Shown here: piece after piece, positions 54,669-64,000 of the stretch | How the letters are laid out: each line of letters begins with the position of its first letter | Numbering within the stretch: position 1 is the first letter of the stretch | Origin: Algibacter pectinivorans | Lineage (GTDB): Bacteria > Bacteroidota > Bacteroidia > Flavobacteriales > Flavobacteriaceae | Assembly: GCF_900112595.1 (NCBI RefSeq) | Contig: NZ_FOMI01000003.1 | Coordinates: 62,001-126,000 of the forward strand | Direction: 5' to 3' | Length of the DNA stretch: 64,000 nucleotides | Made by a program: the position numbers and the translations under genes | The notes under the pieces: generated by a model | The model's input: only the letters and a program-made list of their open reading frames with translations | Database searches by the model: none | What the model was told of the DNA's origin: nothing

Positions 54669-56024
54669 TTATTTCCTCTTATTTCGCCTGTTATAATTTT
54701 TATCGCCTCGAGTTTTTGGCTTTTTGTACTTGGCAGCAATTTTAAATTTATAGGAGCCACCTAAGTTTTCTTTGGAGTTTTTCTCGGATTTTTCATGAAA
54801 TGCTGGTCCGGGAACATCGTCGTCTCTACGTTTGTTAGGGTTGTTACGTTCTTTTATTTGCGGACGTTCCTCTTCAATAAGATCGGTAGAGATGGTTACG
54901 GTTTCTGGAATTTCTAGAACCGGAATGGTCATTTTCATTAACAACTCGATATTTTCGATAGCTTCTTGCTCGTTTTTGGTAGTAAAAACAAGAGCTTCAC
55001 CTTCTCGTTCCGCACGACCTGTTCTACCTATACGGTGCATGTAGTTTTCGGGGAAATCTGGTGTATCGAAGTTAATAACATGCGATACGTTATCGATATC
55101 TAAACCACGTGCCATAACATCGGTTGCCACTAAAATACGGTTTTCGCCATTTCGAAATTGCTCGATACTACGTAGCCTGTAATTTTGTGTTTTATTGGAG
55201 TGGATTACGCATAACTCGTCGTGAAAACGCTCATCCAAGTTATCGAACAAACGGTCTGCCATACGTTTATAGGCCACAAAAATTAATACTTTATTAAAGT
55301 GTTCTTTATCTTTTAATAAATGGGTTAATAAATTAACCTTGGTGTAAAAGTTAGGCACTATGTAGCGCTGTTGCGATATATTATCTAGCGGTGTTCCAGA
55401 AACGGCAATAGATACGCGCTCTGGAGTTTTAAAGAAATCGTTTATTAGTAAATCGACATCTTGGGTCATGGTTGCTGAAAACATTATGTTTTGGCGCTTT
55501 TCTGGTAGGATGTCGAAAATGTTTATTAATTGGTGTCTAAACCCTAAATCGAGCATAACATCCACCTCGTCAATTACTAATTTTTGTATAGATTTAAGTT
55601 GTAAAACTCGTGTTAAGGCTAAATCGTAAAGGCGACCAGGTGTGGCTACTAAAATATCGATACCTTCGGCAATGGCTTGTTTTTGGGTGTTTATATTGGT
55701 GCCCCCGTAAACCCCTAAAACACGATTGTTTATGTATTTTGATAGTTTTTCTATTTCGTCTACAACCTGTACAACTAGTTCTCTTGTAGGTACTAAAACT
55801 AAAACTCTTGGGTTATCTTGCTTCGAAAATTTTAAGTTTTTAAGTATAGGCAGCATATAGGCATAAGTTTTACCGGTACCTGTTTGTGCTATACCAACCA
55901 CGTCTTTACCAGATGCCACAATATTAAACGCTTGCTCTTGTATAGGCGTAGGGGTTGTAAAACCTAAGTCGCTAAGTGCGTTAAGTAAAGGTGTGTTTAA
56001 ATTTAAATCTTCAAAATGTGCCAT
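54669..56024 (-). CDS. DEAD-box RNA helicase
   Basis: A 451-residue ATP-dependent RNA helicase. The Q motif is FEDLNLNTPLLNALSDLGF, then motif I AQTGTGKT, motif II DEVD (a variant of DEAD), motif III SAT, LVATDVMARGLD and HRIGRTGR. The C-terminal tail is Lys/Arg/Asn-rich (about 395-451), as expected for an RNA-binding extension. It acts in ribosome assembly or RNA turnover, probably in cold. Confidence 0.94.
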   Translation of the reverse strand: MAHFEDLNLNTPLLNALSDLGFTTPTPIQEQAFNIVASGKDVVGIAQTGTGKTYAYMLPILKNLKFSKQDNPRVLVLVPTRELVVQVVDEIEKLSKYINNRVLGVYGGTNINTQKQAIAEGIDILVATPGRLYDLALTRVLQLKSIQKLVIDEVDVMLDLGFRHQLINIFDILPEKRQNIMFSATMTQDVDLLINDFFKTPERVSIAVSGTPLDNISQQRYIVPNFYTKVNLLTHLLKDKEHFNKVLIFVAYKRMADRLFDNLDERFHDELCVIHSNKTQNYRLRSIEQFRNGENRILVATDVMARGLDIDNVSHVINFDTPDFPENYMHRIGRTGRAEREGEALVFTTKNEQEAIENIELLMKMTIPVLEIPETVTISTDLIEEERPQIKERNNPNKRRDDDVPGPAFHEKSEKNSKENLGGSYKFKIAAKYKKPKTRGDKNYNRRNKRK

Positions 56025-56150
56025 AAGTTTTTGTAATACTACTGTTGTTTGTTTTGCAATTGTACTTAGGTCTTTATAAATAAAGCTCTAACTAAGTTTA
56101 AATTACAACATAGTGTTATTTAGGGCGCAAAGTTAAGCTTATTTATTCTG

Positions 56151-57041
56151 TTAGACTAAATGGCTTTTATGTATTTCAATACTATAGGTGGCTTGGTAGC
56201 TTTTATTTGGGGCTAAACTAATAATTCCTTCTTTTTCTGTTAGGTTTTGGTTAGTGTCTTCGTTATCTGCAATACCTAGCCATGGCTCAATACATACATA
56301 GTTGCCGTTTGGTTTTGCCCATAGGCCTAAATAGTCGAAATCATGGTAGCTAACCGTTAAAATAGGGCCGTGGTTGGCGCTTTTTAAGGTCACTTTTTTA
56401 GATTTTAAATCTTTAAAAACAAGCGCGTCTCTTTTAAATATATCGCGGTTTAGGATAATGCTGTTAGAATTAAAAAATACGTGTTCGGTATTAGAGGATA
56501 TTAAACCATTAGCCATATTTATTAAATGGGTTTTAGAGTTTTCGGGGTGTTCAAACTCTAAAGTGTAATCTTCGTAGTTTTCATTTTGGTAAACAGGGCA
56601 TTTAAAAGCGGGGTGGCCACCAACCGAAAAATACATGGTAGTATCATCTAAGTTTTTTATGCTATGCTTTACTTCAATAGTGTTTTCCGTTAATGTGTAC
56701 GTAATTAAAAACTCAAATTTAAAAGGGTATTTTTTTATTAAATCGTTATTACTAATAAGTTTAAAAGTAATACTGTTTTTAGTTTGTTCAAGTAGGGTGA
56801 TATCTTCATTATTTCTTATAAAACCGTGTTTAGGTAACGTATAAGGTTTTCCTTCAAAAATATAGGTATCATCTTTTAGCGCGCCAATTATAGGGAATAG
56901 GTTAGGTGCGTAACTGCCCCAAATATCGGGGTCTGCATGCCACATAAAAGCGGTGTTGTTTTTTAAACCTGTTATGCCACATAACTCTGCACCTGTTTTT
57001 TTAATGTCTATTTTAAGTATATTATTTTCTAAGCTGTACAT
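56151..57041 (-). CDS. aldose 1-epimerase-family protein (LacX-like)
   Basis: A 296-residue beta-sandwich protein. GAELCGI lies near the start, HGFIRN in the first half, the catalytic-type His in VGGHPAFKCP, and YVCIEPWLG carries the conserved Glu. The frame extends upstream to a TTG at 57080, but a promoter lies in that extension, so I start at the ATG at 57041. Substrates are sugars. Confidence 0.9.
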   Translation of the reverse strand: MYSLENNILKIDIKKTGAELCGITGLKNNTAFMWHADPDIWGSYAPNLFPIIGALKDDTYIFEGKPYTLPKHGFIRNNEDITLLEQTKNSITFKLISNNDLIKKYPFKFEFLITYTLTENTIEVKHSIKNLDDTTMYFSVGGHPAFKCPVYQNENYEDYTLEFEHPENSKTHLINMANGLISSNTEHVFFNSNSIILNRDIFKRDALVFKDLKSKKVTLKSANHGPILTVSYHDFDYLGLWAKPNGNYVCIEPWLGIADNEDTNQNLTEKEGIISLAPNKSYQATYSIEIHKSHLV

Positions 57042-57049
57042 GAATTTTT

Positions 57050-57080
57050 CAAATTTAAAACAAGGTACAAAAATCTTCAA
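57050..57080 (-). promoter_or_regulatory. promoter of the aldose epimerase gene
   Basis: On the minus strand TTG (57080-57078), 20 bases, then TAAATTTG (57057-57050) fits the consensus. The ATG at 57041 is nine bases downstream of the box, so the leader is very short. Confidence 0.6.
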
Positions 57081-57268
57081 TTTTAAAAAGCGGATTACTG
57101 ATTATTGATGGTAATAGAATATCAATTTTATTAGAAGCAATAATAAAACTTCTGGGTTTTGCTGAAAATAATTGATAAAATTTTAGACAGGCTTTATGTA
57201 TTCTAATTAACTTTGCTTAGAATTTATTTCGACTTAAAGTTAAAATGAATTCTTAATAATTTATTTAA

Positions 57269-58573
57269 TTGAGGACAAAACGAATTCATACTTTCGAGGA
57301 TATCGAAAAATTTAAGACCCAGCTGCTTAATTGGGCACAACAATTTGATGAAGTTGTATGGCTAGACTCTAACCCAAAGACCAACAAAAACGGGCAAAAG
57401 CATTATAGTTACGATGCTATTTTAGCGGTAGAAGCTTTTACGAGTATTAAAACAGATTACCATCAAGGTTTCGAGAAACTTAAAGAGTACCAAGGCTATA
57501 CAAACGATTGGATTTTTGGTTACCTAACCTACGATTTAAAAAACGATACCGAAGCTTTAAAGTCTAGTAATTTTGATGGCTTAGGCTTTTCAGATTTGTG
57601 TTTCTTTCAGCCAAAAAAGGTGTTTTTAATTAGTGGTAACCAAGTTGAAATTCAATATTTAAATTTTGTTGACGACGAAATTGACGACGACCTACTAGCC
57701 ATAAAAATACGAACCCAAGTCGCTCGCGGACAAGCCTATTCCGATATTAAAATTAAGCTACGTACCCATAAAGATGCTTATTTCGAGAAGGTAAACACCA
57801 TGCTAGAGCATATTTACCGCGGCGACATTTACGAGGCCAATTTTTGCCAAGAGTTTTATGCCGAAAACAAGGAAATTAACCCTCTGGAAACCTACCAAAA
57901 ACTCAACAGTATTTCCAAACCGCCCTTTGCAGCGTTTATAAGGTTGGAAGATAAGTATGTACTTAGTGCTTCGCCAGAGCGTTACTTAAAAAAGGCAGGC
58001 ACTACCGTAATTTCGCAACCCATAAAAGGGACGGCAAAACGAGCAATGAATACCGCCGACGATAATTTGCTAAAAACCAATTTGCATAAAGATAAAAAGG
58101 AACGTAGCGAAAACATTATGATAGTCGATTTAGTGCGTAACGATTTATCAAAAACCGCATTAAAAGGCAGCGTAAAAGTGGAGGAGTTATGTAAAATTTA
58201 CACCTTCCAGCAAGTGCATCACATGATTTCTACAATCACGTCTCAGGTAGATCCAAGCACCCATCCGGTCGATATTATAAAAAGCACATTCCCAATGGGT
58301 AGCATGACGGGAGCGCCAAAATTATCGGCCATGAAAATTATAGAAACCCTCGAGGATAGCAAGCGCGGAATCTATTCTGGTGCCATCGGGTATTTTACGC
58401 CCACGGGCGATTTCGATTTTAACGTTGTAATACGAAGCATTCTCTATAATAAAACCAAAAAAAATGTCTCGTATTCCGTTGGTGGCGCCATAACAGCCAA
58501 AAGCGACCCCTTAAAAGAGTACGAGGAATGCCTTATTAAAGCCAAGGCCATGCGCGATGTTTTAGAAAATTAA
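57269..58573 (+). CDS. pabB: aminodeoxychorismate synthase component I
   Basis: A 434-residue chorismate-binding enzyme. The PIKGTAKR motif carries the Lys that marks PabB, where anthranilate synthase has Ala. Downstream are the Glu in KKERSENIMIVDLVRNDL, TFPMGSMTGAPK and YSVGGAITAKSDP. It converts chorismate and ammonia into aminodeoxychorismate for folate synthesis. It starts at TTG. No pabA or pabC gene is adjacent. Confidence 0.92.
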   Translation: MRTKRIHTFEDIEKFKTQLLNWAQQFDEVVWLDSNPKTNKNGQKHYSYDAILAVEAFTSIKTDYHQGFEKLKEYQGYTNDWIFGYLTYDLKNDTEALKSSNFDGLGFSDLCFFQPKKVFLISGNQVEIQYLNFVDDEIDDDLLAIKIRTQVARGQAYSDIKIKLRTHKDAYFEKVNTMLEHIYRGDIYEANFCQEFYAENKEINPLETYQKLNSISKPPFAAFIRLEDKYVLSASPERYLKKAGTTVISQPIKGTAKRAMNTADDNLLKTNLHKDKKERSENIMIVDLVRNDLSKTALKGSVKVEELCKIYTFQQVHHMISTITSQVDPSTHPVDIIKSTFPMGSMTGAPKLSAMKIIETLEDSKRGIYSGAIGYFTPTGDFDFNVVIRSILYNKTKKNVSYSVGGAITAKSDPLKEYEECLIKAKAMRDVLEN

Positions 58574-58582
58574 AAGGTTTAT

Positions 58583-58660
58583 GGCGCCTGCCTGCCTGCC
58601 GGCAGGTCTTTTTTTGCCATTTATGGCAGCAAAGAAAGGATGCCGTTTCAATCCCTTGCG
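58583..58660 (-). repeat. dispersed repeat copy E
   Basis: On the minus strand it reads GCAAGGGATTGAAACGGCAT, then CTTTGCTGCCATAAATGGCA and the hairpin GACCTGCCGGCAGGC. It ends GGCGCC. It is closest to copy D, with which it shares the CTGCCATAAATGGCAAAAAA block. It lies between pabB and tilS. Confidence 0.7.
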
Positions 58661-58731
58661 TACGCATCTGCCAACACAGGTTTTAAAACAGGAATCTATG
58701 GCATATTTTAAAAATTTTGGGCCTTCGCAAC

Positions 58732-58762
58732 TTTTGCGAGAATAAAATAAAACTTAACTTTG
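58732..58762 (+). promoter_or_regulatory. promoter overlapping the tilS start
   Basis: TTTTG (58732-58736), 18 bases, then TAACTTTG (58755-58762). This is one of the best matches in the window. Its last three bases are the TTG at which the tilS frame starts, so transcription should begin only a few bases into the coding frame, near the GTG at 58766. Confidence 0.65.
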
Positions 58763-60076
58763 AGCGTGCACAATACATTACAAACTCATATCAATAAAAA
58801 CCTATCGTTTTTAAACGACGGTAAAATACTAATCGCTATTTCTGGCGGAATAGACAGCGTGGTACTAACTCATTTATGTCACCAATTAAAACTAGATATA
58901 ACTTTAGCACATTGCAATTTTAATTTAAGAGGTGCCGAAAGTGATGCCGACGAAGCATCGGTAGTTCAACTTGCCGATAAATTAAACGTAGAAGTCTTTG
59001 TAGAACGTTTCGATACGCAAACTTTTGCTACAGATGCTAAGTTGTCCATTCAAATGGCGGCACGCGAGTTGCGTTACAATTGGTTTAACGATTTAGCCAA
59101 TCAATTAAAATTTGATTACATATTAACCGCACATCATGCCGACGATAATCTAGAAACATTTTTAATCAATTTTACAAGAGGAACAGGGTTAGAAGGTCTC
59201 ACAGGAATACCCGAAGTTAATGGTAAGTTTGTGCGCCCATTATTACCATTTTCATCTCAAGATATCGAAAACTATGCCGCCCAAAATAACATATTTTGGC
59301 GCGACGATAGTAGTAATAAATCGGTAAAATATTTACGAAATAAATTAAGGCACCAAGTTATTCCTATTTTAAAGGAAATAAACCCTAGTCTGTTACAAAG
59401 CTTTCAAAATACACTCAATAATTTAAAGGAAACAAATCATATTGTAGAAGATAGTGTCGATGCTTTTTTAAGTAAAGCTATCGAAAATATTGAGGGTAAC
59501 GAAGTACGGTTTAAAATTGCCGAATTTAAAAAACTTAACAACCCTAAGCCATACCTTTATGAGGCATTAAAGGAATTTGGTTTTACACAATGGGACGATA
59601 TTGTTAGTTTATTGGATGGCGAAACCGGTAAGCAAGTATTTTCTAACACCTACCGATTAATAAAAAATAGAGCGCATTTATTGCTAAGTAAAATAGATGT
59701 AGAGCATCATAAATCTATTTCAGTTTTAAAAAACGATAGGCAAGTAAAAACACCTTTTGGTATCTTATTTTTCGATGAAGCCGACGCTATTTTTGGAAAA
59801 CGAACCAATGTTATCTATGTCGATAAAAGCAAGCTACAGTTTCCTTTAACCATTAAGAAATATGAAGAAGGCGATGTGTTTTATCCGTTAGGAATGACTG
59901 GAAAGAAAAAAGTAAGCAAGTATTTTAAAGACGAAAAATTATCACTTTTAGATAAAGAGCATACATGGCTTCTATATTCGGGCAAAGACATTGTTTGGGT
60001 AATTAACAGGCGCGCCGATAACCGGTTTAGAGTAACAGACAGTACCCAGGAAATTTTAAAAATAGAGTTGAAATAG
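58760..60076 (+). CDS. tilS: tRNA(Ile)-lysidine synthase
   Basis: Modifies C34 of the AUA-reading tRNA(Ile) with lysine. 438 residues with the PP-loop ISGGIDSV, LAHCNFNLRGAESDAD, LTAHHADDNLETFL and the C-terminal domain ending RVTDSTQEIL. The start is TTG at 58760 or GTG at 58766; see the overlapping promoter. Neighbours are a repeat upstream and ade downstream. Confidence 0.95.
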   Translation: MSVHNTLQTHINKNLSFLNDGKILIAISGGIDSVVLTHLCHQLKLDITLAHCNFNLRGAESDADEASVVQLADKLNVEVFVERFDTQTFATDAKLSIQMAARELRYNWFNDLANQLKFDYILTAHHADDNLETFLINFTRGTGLEGLTGIPEVNGKFVRPLLPFSSQDIENYAAQNNIFWRDDSSNKSVKYLRNKLRHQVIPILKEINPSLLQSFQNTLNNLKETNHIVEDSVDAFLSKAIENIEGNEVRFKIAEFKKLNNPKPYLYEALKEFGFTQWDDIVSLLDGETGKQVFSNTYRLIKNRAHLLLSKIDVEHHKSISVLKNDRQVKTPFGILFFDEADAIFGKRTNVIYVDKSKLQFPLTIKKYEEGDVFYPLGMTGKKKVSKYFKDEKLSLLDKEHTWLLYSGKDIVWVINRRADNRFRVTDSTQEILKIELK

Positions 60077-60157
60077 CAAATAGCTGTAAAGTCTATTTTC
60101 TGCGTATATAAATATAAGGGCACTTAAAAAAATATAAAACTTAAAAAATCATCCATA

Positions 60158-61780
60158 TTGATATTACAAGGCAACATCGTAGACATACAAAATAAACGCA
60201 TTTATAAAGGAGAAATTACCTTTGTAAACGGTAAAATTGTTTCTATTCAAGAAAAGGAGCATCAGGTTAACCAATATATAATTCCGGGTTTTGTAGATGC
60301 GCATATTCATATAGAAAGTTCTATGTTAGTGCCTAGTGAGTTTGCTAAACTAGCAGTAACTCATGGTACAGTGTCAACCGTTTCCGATCCGCATGAAATA
60401 GCTAATGTATTAGGGGTTAAAGGTGTGGAGTTTATGATTGAAAACGGAAAGCAAGTCCCTTTTAAATTCAACTTTGGGGCACCGTCTTGTGTTCCTGCTA
60501 CAGATTTTGAATCGGCAGGTGCCATTATAGATTCCGATGATATTAAAGTACTTCTTGAAAACCCCGATATTAAGTATTTAGCAGAAATGATGAATTACCC
60601 TGGCGTTCTTTTTAATGACGATGAAGTCATGAAAAAAATAGCTTGGGCAAAATATTTTAATAAACCTATTGATGGGCATGCACCAGGACTAAGAGGTAAA
60701 GATGTATCTAAGTATATTCGTGCCGGAATTACAACCGATCATGAGTGTTTTACCTTCGATGAGGCTTTAGAGAAGCTTCAAAAAGGCATGAAAATTTTAA
60801 TTAGAGAAGGAAGTGCTGCTAAAAATTTCGATGCTTTAATTGATTTGTTACCAGAACATTTTGAAAACATGATGTTTTGTAGCGACGATAAACACCCAGA
60901 CGATTTAATTTTAGGGCATATTAATCAACTATGCGAGCGTGCGGTAGCAAAAGGAATTGATGTGTTTAAAGTCTTGCAAGCCGCTTGCGTTAATCCGGTA
61001 AAACATTACAATTTAGATGTTGGTTTACTGCAAAAAGGCGATGATGCCGATTTTATTGTGGTGCAAGATTTAAGAACTTTTAAAACGCTTCAAACCTATA
61101 TAAAAGGAGAACTTGTTTTTAGTGATGGAAAATCGTTAATACAAAATATTGCGTTTAACAACCTCAATAATTTTAACTGTAACGAAAAAGATGTTACCGA
61201 TTTTAGAGTGGAGTCTTCCGCAAAAGAAATTCGTGTTATCGAAGCCTTAGAAGGCCAATTGGTAACCAATGCATTAATTGAAAAAGCAAAAGAGGTAGAT
61301 GGTAATTTAGTGTCTAATGTTAAAAACGATATTTTAAAAATGACGGTTGTAAATCGTTATGAAAACCAAAAACCATCTGTAGCATTTATAAAGAATTTTG
61401 GTTTATTGGAAGGTGCTATTGCATCATCTGTAGGTCATGATTCTCATAACATTATTGCCGTAGGTGTTTCAGACGAAGCCATCTGTAAAGCTGTAAATGT
61501 TATCATAAAAAATAAAGGTGGTATTTGTGCGGTTTCCAATTCCGAAGAAAAAATAGTATCGCTTCCAGTAGCAGGAATTATGAGCGATAAAGATGGAATA
61601 ACCATAGGAAAGCAGTATGCCGAATTGGATAAAATGGCGAAATCTTTAGGAAGTAAATTACACGCACCTTATATGACGTTATCTTTTATGGCCCTGTTAG
61701 TTATACCTTCGTTAAAATTAAGCGATAAAGGATTATTTAACGGAAATACTTTTAAATTTGTAGACCTTAAACTAAAATAA
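60158..61780 (+). CDS. ade: adenine deaminase
   Basis: Hydrolyses adenine to hypoxanthine and ammonia. A 540-residue amidohydrolase with metal ligands in [26 protein letters not shown] and DHECFTF, then [10 protein letters not shown]. The C-terminal adenine deaminase domain contains [10 protein letters not shown]. It starts at TTG (60158). It is followed by the hydrolase gene after four bases. Confidence 0.94.
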   Translation: MILQGNIVDIQNKRIYKGEITFVNGKIVSIQEKEHQVNQYIIPGFVDAHIHIESSMLVPSEFAKLAVTHGTVSTVSDPHEIANVLGVKGVEFMIENGKQVPFKFNFGAPSCVPATDFESAGAIIDSDDIKVLLENPDIKYLAEMMNYPGVLFNDDEVMKKIAWAKYFNKPIDGHAPGLRGKDVSKYIRAGITTDHECFTFDEALEKLQKGMKILIREGSAAKNFDALIDLLPEHFENMMFCSDDKHPDDLILGHINQLCERAVAKGIDVFKVLQAACVNPVKHYNLDVGLLQKGDDADFIVVQDLRTFKTLQTYIKGELVFSDGKSLIQNIAFNNLNNFNCNEKDVTDFRVESSAKEIRVIEALEGQLVTNALIEKAKEVDGNLVSNVKNDILKMTVVNRYENQKPSVAFIKNFGLLEGAIASSVGHDSHNIIAVGVSDEAICKAVNVIIKNKGGICAVSNSEEKIVSLPVAGIMSDKDGITIGKQYAELDKMAKSLGSKLHAPYMTLSFMALLVIPSLKLSDKGLFNGNTFKFVDLKLK

Positions 61781-61784
61781 TTAT

Positions 61785-62747
61785 ATGCCAATAGTAGAGT
61801 CAACATACAAACCACCATTATTCTTTAAAAAAGGATTTGTATCCACAGTATATTCTGGATTGGTGCGTCGCGTATCTATAAAACAAGAACGCGAGCGTAT
61901 AACATTACATGATGGCGATTTTTTAGATTTAGATTGGAGTTATTCCAAACAAAAAACCAACAAACTTGTGGTCTTGCTGCACGGTTTAGAAGGCAATGGG
62001 CAGCGTCCTTACATGACAGGAACCGCTAAATTATTTAATGAGAATAATATTGATGCTGTTTGCGTAAATTTTAGAGGTTGTAGTGGCGAAGACAATTTAA
62101 AGTACAGAAGTTATCATTCTGGTGATACCGAAGATTTAAATAGTGTATTACAACATATTAATAGTACCAAAGCGTATTCTGAAATTTACTTAAAAGGGAT
62201 AAGTTTAGGCGCTAACATTATTCTTAAATATCTAGGGGAACCCAATAGTATTCCAGAAGAGGTTAAGGCAGCTATAGCGGTATCGGTTCCTTGTTACTTG
62301 GCAGGTTCGGCATTGCAATTACATACGTTTAAAAACAAATTATATCACGATAGGTTTTTAAAACATTTATTAAACAGATTAAAGGTAAAACAAAAAAGGT
62401 TTCCGGATAAGTTAAACGATAAAACACTACAATCTATTAAAACGTTAACAGATTTTGATAACGTATATACCGCAAAAGCGCACGATTTTGAAGATGCTCT
62501 AGATTATTATGTGCGTAGTAGTAGTTTACAATTTTTACCTAAAATAAAAGTGCCTACTTTAATTATTAATGCTTTAAACGATTCGTTTTTATCTCCAGAA
62601 TGTTATCCTGTGAAGGAAGCTAAAAACAATGAAAATTTGTTTTTGGAAATGCCTAATTATGGTGGGCATGCTGGTTTTATTGATAAAAAGAATGTGTATT
62701 ATAATGAAAAGCGTGCTTTAGAGTTTGTAAAAGGTAACACATTGTGA
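61785..62747 (+). CDS. YheT-type alpha/beta hydrolase
   Basis: A 320-residue hydrolase of the COG0429 group. The oxyanion region is VVLLHGLEGNGQRPY, then FRGCSGEDNLKYRSYHSG and the nucleophile elbow KGISLGANIIL. The catalytic Asp is in NALNDSFLS, and the His in YGGHAGF. The substrate is unknown. It is probably co-transcribed with ade. Confidence 0.9.
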   Translation: MPIVESTYKPPLFFKKGFVSTVYSGLVRRVSIKQERERITLHDGDFLDLDWSYSKQKTNKLVVLLHGLEGNGQRPYMTGTAKLFNENNIDAVCVNFRGCSGEDNLKYRSYHSGDTEDLNSVLQHINSTKAYSEIYLKGISLGANIILKYLGEPNSIPEEVKAAIAVSVPCYLAGSALQLHTFKNKLYHDRFLKHLLNRLKVKQKRFPDKLNDKTLQSIKTLTDFDNVYTAKAHDFEDALDYYVRSSSLQFLPKIKVPTLIINALNDSFLSPECYPVKEAKNNENLFLEMPNYGGHAGFIDKKNVYYNEKRALEFVKGNTL

Positions 62748-63249
62748 AATAATTGAATAAAATAGTCCTTTTGTAAAAACAAGTATTACGTTTTATCAAA
62801 TTGTTTAACATAAAATATAGAAATGCTTCTATGTAGTGTTAATAGCCAATTTGGGTTTAAGCTATGAGTATTTTAATTCTTACGTTATTTTTAGCATATT
62901 ATTTTATATGTTAATATTAAAGCATAAAAGTGAATACAGAAATTTTTAATTAAAATGTGTAGCCGTTTTATCTTTAGACAAAACTATTGTAAACATTTGT
63001 AATTAGTATAAATATAACTTTTAAAATTTGCCAAGTACCTTAAAAAAACGTAGATATAAAAGTCTATATACTTGGTAGGCTTACTAATCTTATAACGCGG
63101 AAAATAATTATGTTGAAACAATTAAGTTGTTAAAATGCAAATAAAAAAAGGCGAATAGAGTAGTTGAAACTAGTTAATCGAATGTTAAATAAATTAAGTT
63201 AGCTTAGTATTCATTTTAATTTTTAATATCTTAATAAAAAAATTAAACC
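62748..63249. other. 500-base AT-rich spacer upstream of the oxidoreductase operon
   Basis: No gene is seen. A pair of inverted heptamers CCAAGTA (63031-63037) and TACTTGG (63069-63075) encloses 31 bases and may form a weak hairpin. TTTG and a near-match TAAAATTTG box occur around 62997-63030. The long leader suggests regulation, but no known riboswitch was recognised. Confidence 0.4.
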
Positions 63250-63705
63250 ATGCCAAAATTCAACTTAAAAATCAATAATACATCTTATGCTATTGAAGCA
63301 GATAGCGATATGCCATTACTATGGGTTTTACGCGATAAAATTAATTTAGTAGGTACAAAATTTGGCTGTGGAATAGGGCAATGTGGCGCTTGTACGGTGC
63401 ATGTAAATGGCAATGCTACAAGAAGTTGTTTGTTACAAGTATCGCAAGCAGAGGGCATGAATATTACTACTATTGAAGGGCTTTCAGAACATGGCGATCA
63501 TCCTGTGCAGCAAGCATGGAAAGAGGTAGATGTACCCCAATGTGGCTACTGTCAAGCCGGACAAATTATGACGGCTTCAGCATTTTTAAATACAAATTCG
63601 AGTCCTTCAGACTCCGAAATACGAGATGCTATGCATGGTAATATTTGCAGATGTGCGGCCTATAATAGTATACAAGAAGCTGTAAAATTAGCATCAAAAA
63701 AATAA
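63250..63705 (+). CDS. [2Fe-2S] small subunit of an isoquinoline oxidoreductase/xanthine dehydrogenase-like enzyme
   Basis: A 151-residue protein with two [2Fe-2S] clusters. The plant-ferredoxin-type set is FGCGIGQCGACTVHVNG with a later Cys in TRSCLLQ. The helical type is CGYCQAGQIMTA and GNICRCAAYN. It delivers electrons from the molybdenum subunit encoded next. It resembles IorA of isoquinoline 1-oxidoreductase. Confidence 0.95.
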   Translation: MPKFNLKINNTSYAIEADSDMPLLWVLRDKINLVGTKFGCGIGQCGACTVHVNGNATRSCLLQVSQAEGMNITTIEGLSEHGDHPVQQAWKEVDVPQCGYCQAGQIMTASAFLNTNSSPSDSEIRDAMHGNICRCAAYNSIQEAVKLASKK

Positions 63706-63728
63706 GTTAATCCTATATAAATAAACAA

Positions 63729-64000
63729 ATGGCAGCTTCAAAACCAATGACATTCAGTAGAAGATCGTTTTTAAAATCATCGGCTTTAGCTAGTGGTGGT
63801 ATGATTATAGGTTTTAATTTATTTAACGCTTGTAAGGCAGATGTAAAACCTCCGGTAGATTTAAGTCAACTAAATTACAACGATTTTAATGCGTTTATTA
63901 AAATTTCAGAAGAAGGTAAAGTAACTATTTTTTCTCCTAATCCAGAAATTGGTCAGGGCGTAAAAACATCAATGCCTATGCTTATTGCAGAAGAGTTGGA
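63729..64000 (+). CDS. molybdopterin-binding large subunit, 3' part outside the window
   Basis: ATG at 63729, then a twin-arginine signal (SRRSFLKSSALASGGMIIGF) ending near a Cys in FNACK. The Mo-cofactor protein starts FNAFIKISEEGKVTIFSPNPEIGQGVKTS, the first conserved block of the IorB/xanthine dehydrogenase large subunit. It is exported folded with its cofactor by the Tat pathway. Only about 90 residues are visible. Confidence 0.9.
   Translation, partial: MAASKPMTFSRRSFLKSSALASGGMIIGFNLFNACKADVKPPVDLSQLNYNDFNAFIKISEEGKVTIFSPNPEIGQGVKTSMPMLIAEEL

Noticed and set aside
54485-54760. 91-codon minus frame downstream of the helicase gene
   Set aside because: It is made from repeat copy C and the helicase 3' end read in another frame; no family and no sensible start.
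63001-63240. Molybdenum-cofactor riboswitch upstream of the oxidoreductase operon
   Set aside because: Only one weak inverted heptamer pair is present; no multi-stem structure matching the known motif could be made out.

Overview
The window looks like the chromosome of a marine-type member of the Flavobacteriaceae (phylum Bacteroidota). The evidence is the AT-rich sequence, promoters of the TTTG / TAnnTTTG type, abundant lipoproteins, a type IX secretion sorting tail on the S8 peptidase, and the family content (BatA-like, TIGR02757, DUF2911, DUF3124, MeaB, Bacteroidota-style ECF sigma factors). No rRNA, tRNA, CRISPR array, prophage or origin was seen.

Layout. 1-2.2 kb: a loose accessory stretch (partial DUF4303 gene, uracil-DNA-glycosylase-like protein, MUG113-type GIY-YIG-like protein) with a 111-bp nested palindrome. 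2.2-7.6 kb: a leftward block with an esterase, a Tic20/DUF4870-like membrane protein, a dihydroorotase-like protein that lacks its metal histidines, a BatA/VWA protein and a glycosyltransferase. 7.7-9.6 kb: an M61 lipoprotein peptidase. 9.6-11.3 kb: two inverted copies of a dispersed repeat, one interrupted by a complete 1,301-bp IS3-family element. 11.3-31.1 kb: mostly core genes (histidine kinase, MFS, ABC ATPase, folE, pyrG, yidC, mnmA, S8 peptidase, nitronate monooxygenase, MATE, PAP2, meaB). 31.3-34.2 kb: a sigma / anti-sigma / repeat-rich surface protein operon. 34.3-41.9 kb: miaA, a zinc-responsive cluster, a Kv-type channel, an exonuclease-GIY-YIG fusion and yggS. 41.9-50.3 kb: acyl-CoA dehydrogenase, oxidoreductase, pcm, smpB, S41 peptidase, lpd and an S1/P1 nuclease. 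50.6-54.3 kb: two paralogous ECF sigma factors flanking a mechanosensitive channel, then the deleted remains of a LytS/LytTR pair and an orphan ExbB-like gene. 54.7-64 kb: helicase, aldose epimerase, pabB, tilS, ade, a hydrolase and the start of an isoquinoline-oxidoreductase/xanthine-dehydrogenase-like operon that runs off the edge.

The most coherent new system is the zinc cluster at 36.0-38.3 kb: an AztD-like zinc-chaperone lipoprotein, a Fur/Zur-type repressor and a MerC-like Cys-rich membrane protein. All three promoters carry or overlap a palindrome of the form GCAAC-N3-GTTGC, which is the likely operator of this regulator. No AztABC transporter genes are next to it.

Other points of interest: two core genes (miaA and the exonuclease fusion) have no ATG, GTG or TTG at their expected start and appear to begin at ATT; several others begin at TTG. 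A gene between yggS and the hydroxyacyl-CoA dehydrogenase gene ends at a premature stop. The IS insertion can be undone on paper, through a CGC target duplication, to recreate a repeat matching its neighbour.
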